A DNA stretch of 64,000 nucleotides. Origin: Microbulbifer variabilis ATCC 700307 (lineage in GTDB: Bacteria; Pseudomonadota; Gammaproteobacteria; Pseudomonadales; Cellvibrionaceae). A program made the translations under genes and the position numbers. Below are positions 63,903 to 64,000 of the stretch, piece by piece. The notes below the pieces were generated by a model. The model was not told where the DNA came from and ran no database searches. It was given only the letters and a program-made list of their open reading frames with translations. How positions within the stretch are numbered: the stretch's first letter is position 1; every line of letters starts with the position of its first letter. The stretch is taken from positions 62,001 through 126,000 of the forward strand of contig NZ_AQYJ01000027.1 of the NCBI RefSeq assembly GCF_000380565.1, in the 5' to 3' direction.

Positions 63903-64000
63903 TTACCAGGCGTAGGTTGCTCCAGCGAGCAAGGTGGGTTCACACCAGTCGGTATCGAAACACTCTCTGTCGCTCACATCAGTGCCAACAAAAGCAGCGC
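63903..64000 (-). CDS. C-terminal end of a TorF-family putative outer-membrane protein (partial)
   Basis: Last 32 codons of a gene cut by the right edge, ending at TAA 63903-63905. The visible end reads AAFVGTDVSDRECFDTDWCE and closes LLAGATYAW, an aromatic C-terminal beta signal with a two-cysteine GTDVSD...C...C pattern. That pattern recalls the TorF (TIGR02001) putative porins often found beside glnK-amtB. Confidence is limited by the short stretch. Confidence 0.55.
   Translation of the reverse strand, partial: AAFVGTDVSDRECFDTDWCEPTLLAGATYAW

Overview
This is a chromosomal window from a gammaproteobacterium. Gene content and order match the Pseudomonas/Cellvibrionales pattern: pilMNOPQ-aroKB-gltB beside a PBP1a gene, a Pil-Chp chemosensory cluster next to gshB-tonB-algH-ruvX, hemCDXY, rho-trxA, metXW-yggT-proC-yggS-pilTU, algZR opposite argH, lysA-dapF, and glnK-amtB. 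My best guess is a marine Cellvibrionales relative such as Microbulbifer. That guess rests on gene order and protein character, not on a database search.

Layout. 1-9.2 kb (minus strand): the start of gltB, then aroB, aroK and pilQPONM. 9.4-12.0 kb (plus): PBP1a. 12.2-23.1 kb (minus): chpC, a 2,141-residue chpA, pilJ, pilI, pilH, pilG. 23.4-31.0 kb (plus): gshB, a TonB-family gene, algH, ruvX, hemC, hemD, hemX, hemY. 31.1-34.3 kb: an alpha/beta hydrolase, then an AT-rich, gene-poor stretch with a small membrane protein, a broken secreted-protein gene and a 60-codon orphan. 34.3-46.6 kb (minus): ubiD, an RRM protein, rho, trxA, hemW, rdgB, a DUF4426 gene, metW, metX, a dynamin-like GTPase, yggT, proC. 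46.8-48.8 kb (plus): an exported S9 peptidase. 48.9-49.9 kb (minus): a small membrane protein and yggS. 49.9-53.7 kb (plus): pilT, pilU, an SDR, a LysE-type exporter. 53.7-55.6 kb (minus): algR- and algZ-type two-component genes. 55.7-61.1 kb (plus): argH, lptM, lysA, dapF and a DUF484 gene, with cyaY on the opposite strand. 61.2-64.0 kb (minus): a SutA-like gene, glnK, amtB, a second glnK and the end of a TorF-type outer-membrane gene.

How the genes work together. Type IV pilus function dominates. PilMNOP and PilQ make the alignment complex and secretin, PilT and PilU are retraction ATPases, the Pil-Chp array controls twitching, and AlgZ/AlgR is known in Pseudomonas to regulate pilus and surface genes. 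The remainder is mostly housekeeping: shikimate, haem, methionine, lysine, arginine and proline biosynthesis, ubiquinone, transcription termination and nitrogen sensing.

I found no CRISPR array, tRNA, rRNA, prophage or intact insertion sequence, and no convincing new multi-gene system. The items most worth a second look are a pseudogene with two lesions near 33 kb, a Pil-Chp operon without pilK or chpB, a glnK-amtB-glnK arrangement, a perfect inverted repeat in the leader of the RRM gene, a perfect AT-rich palindrome between pilG and pilH, and a lone dynamin-like GTPase inside a conserved metabolic block.
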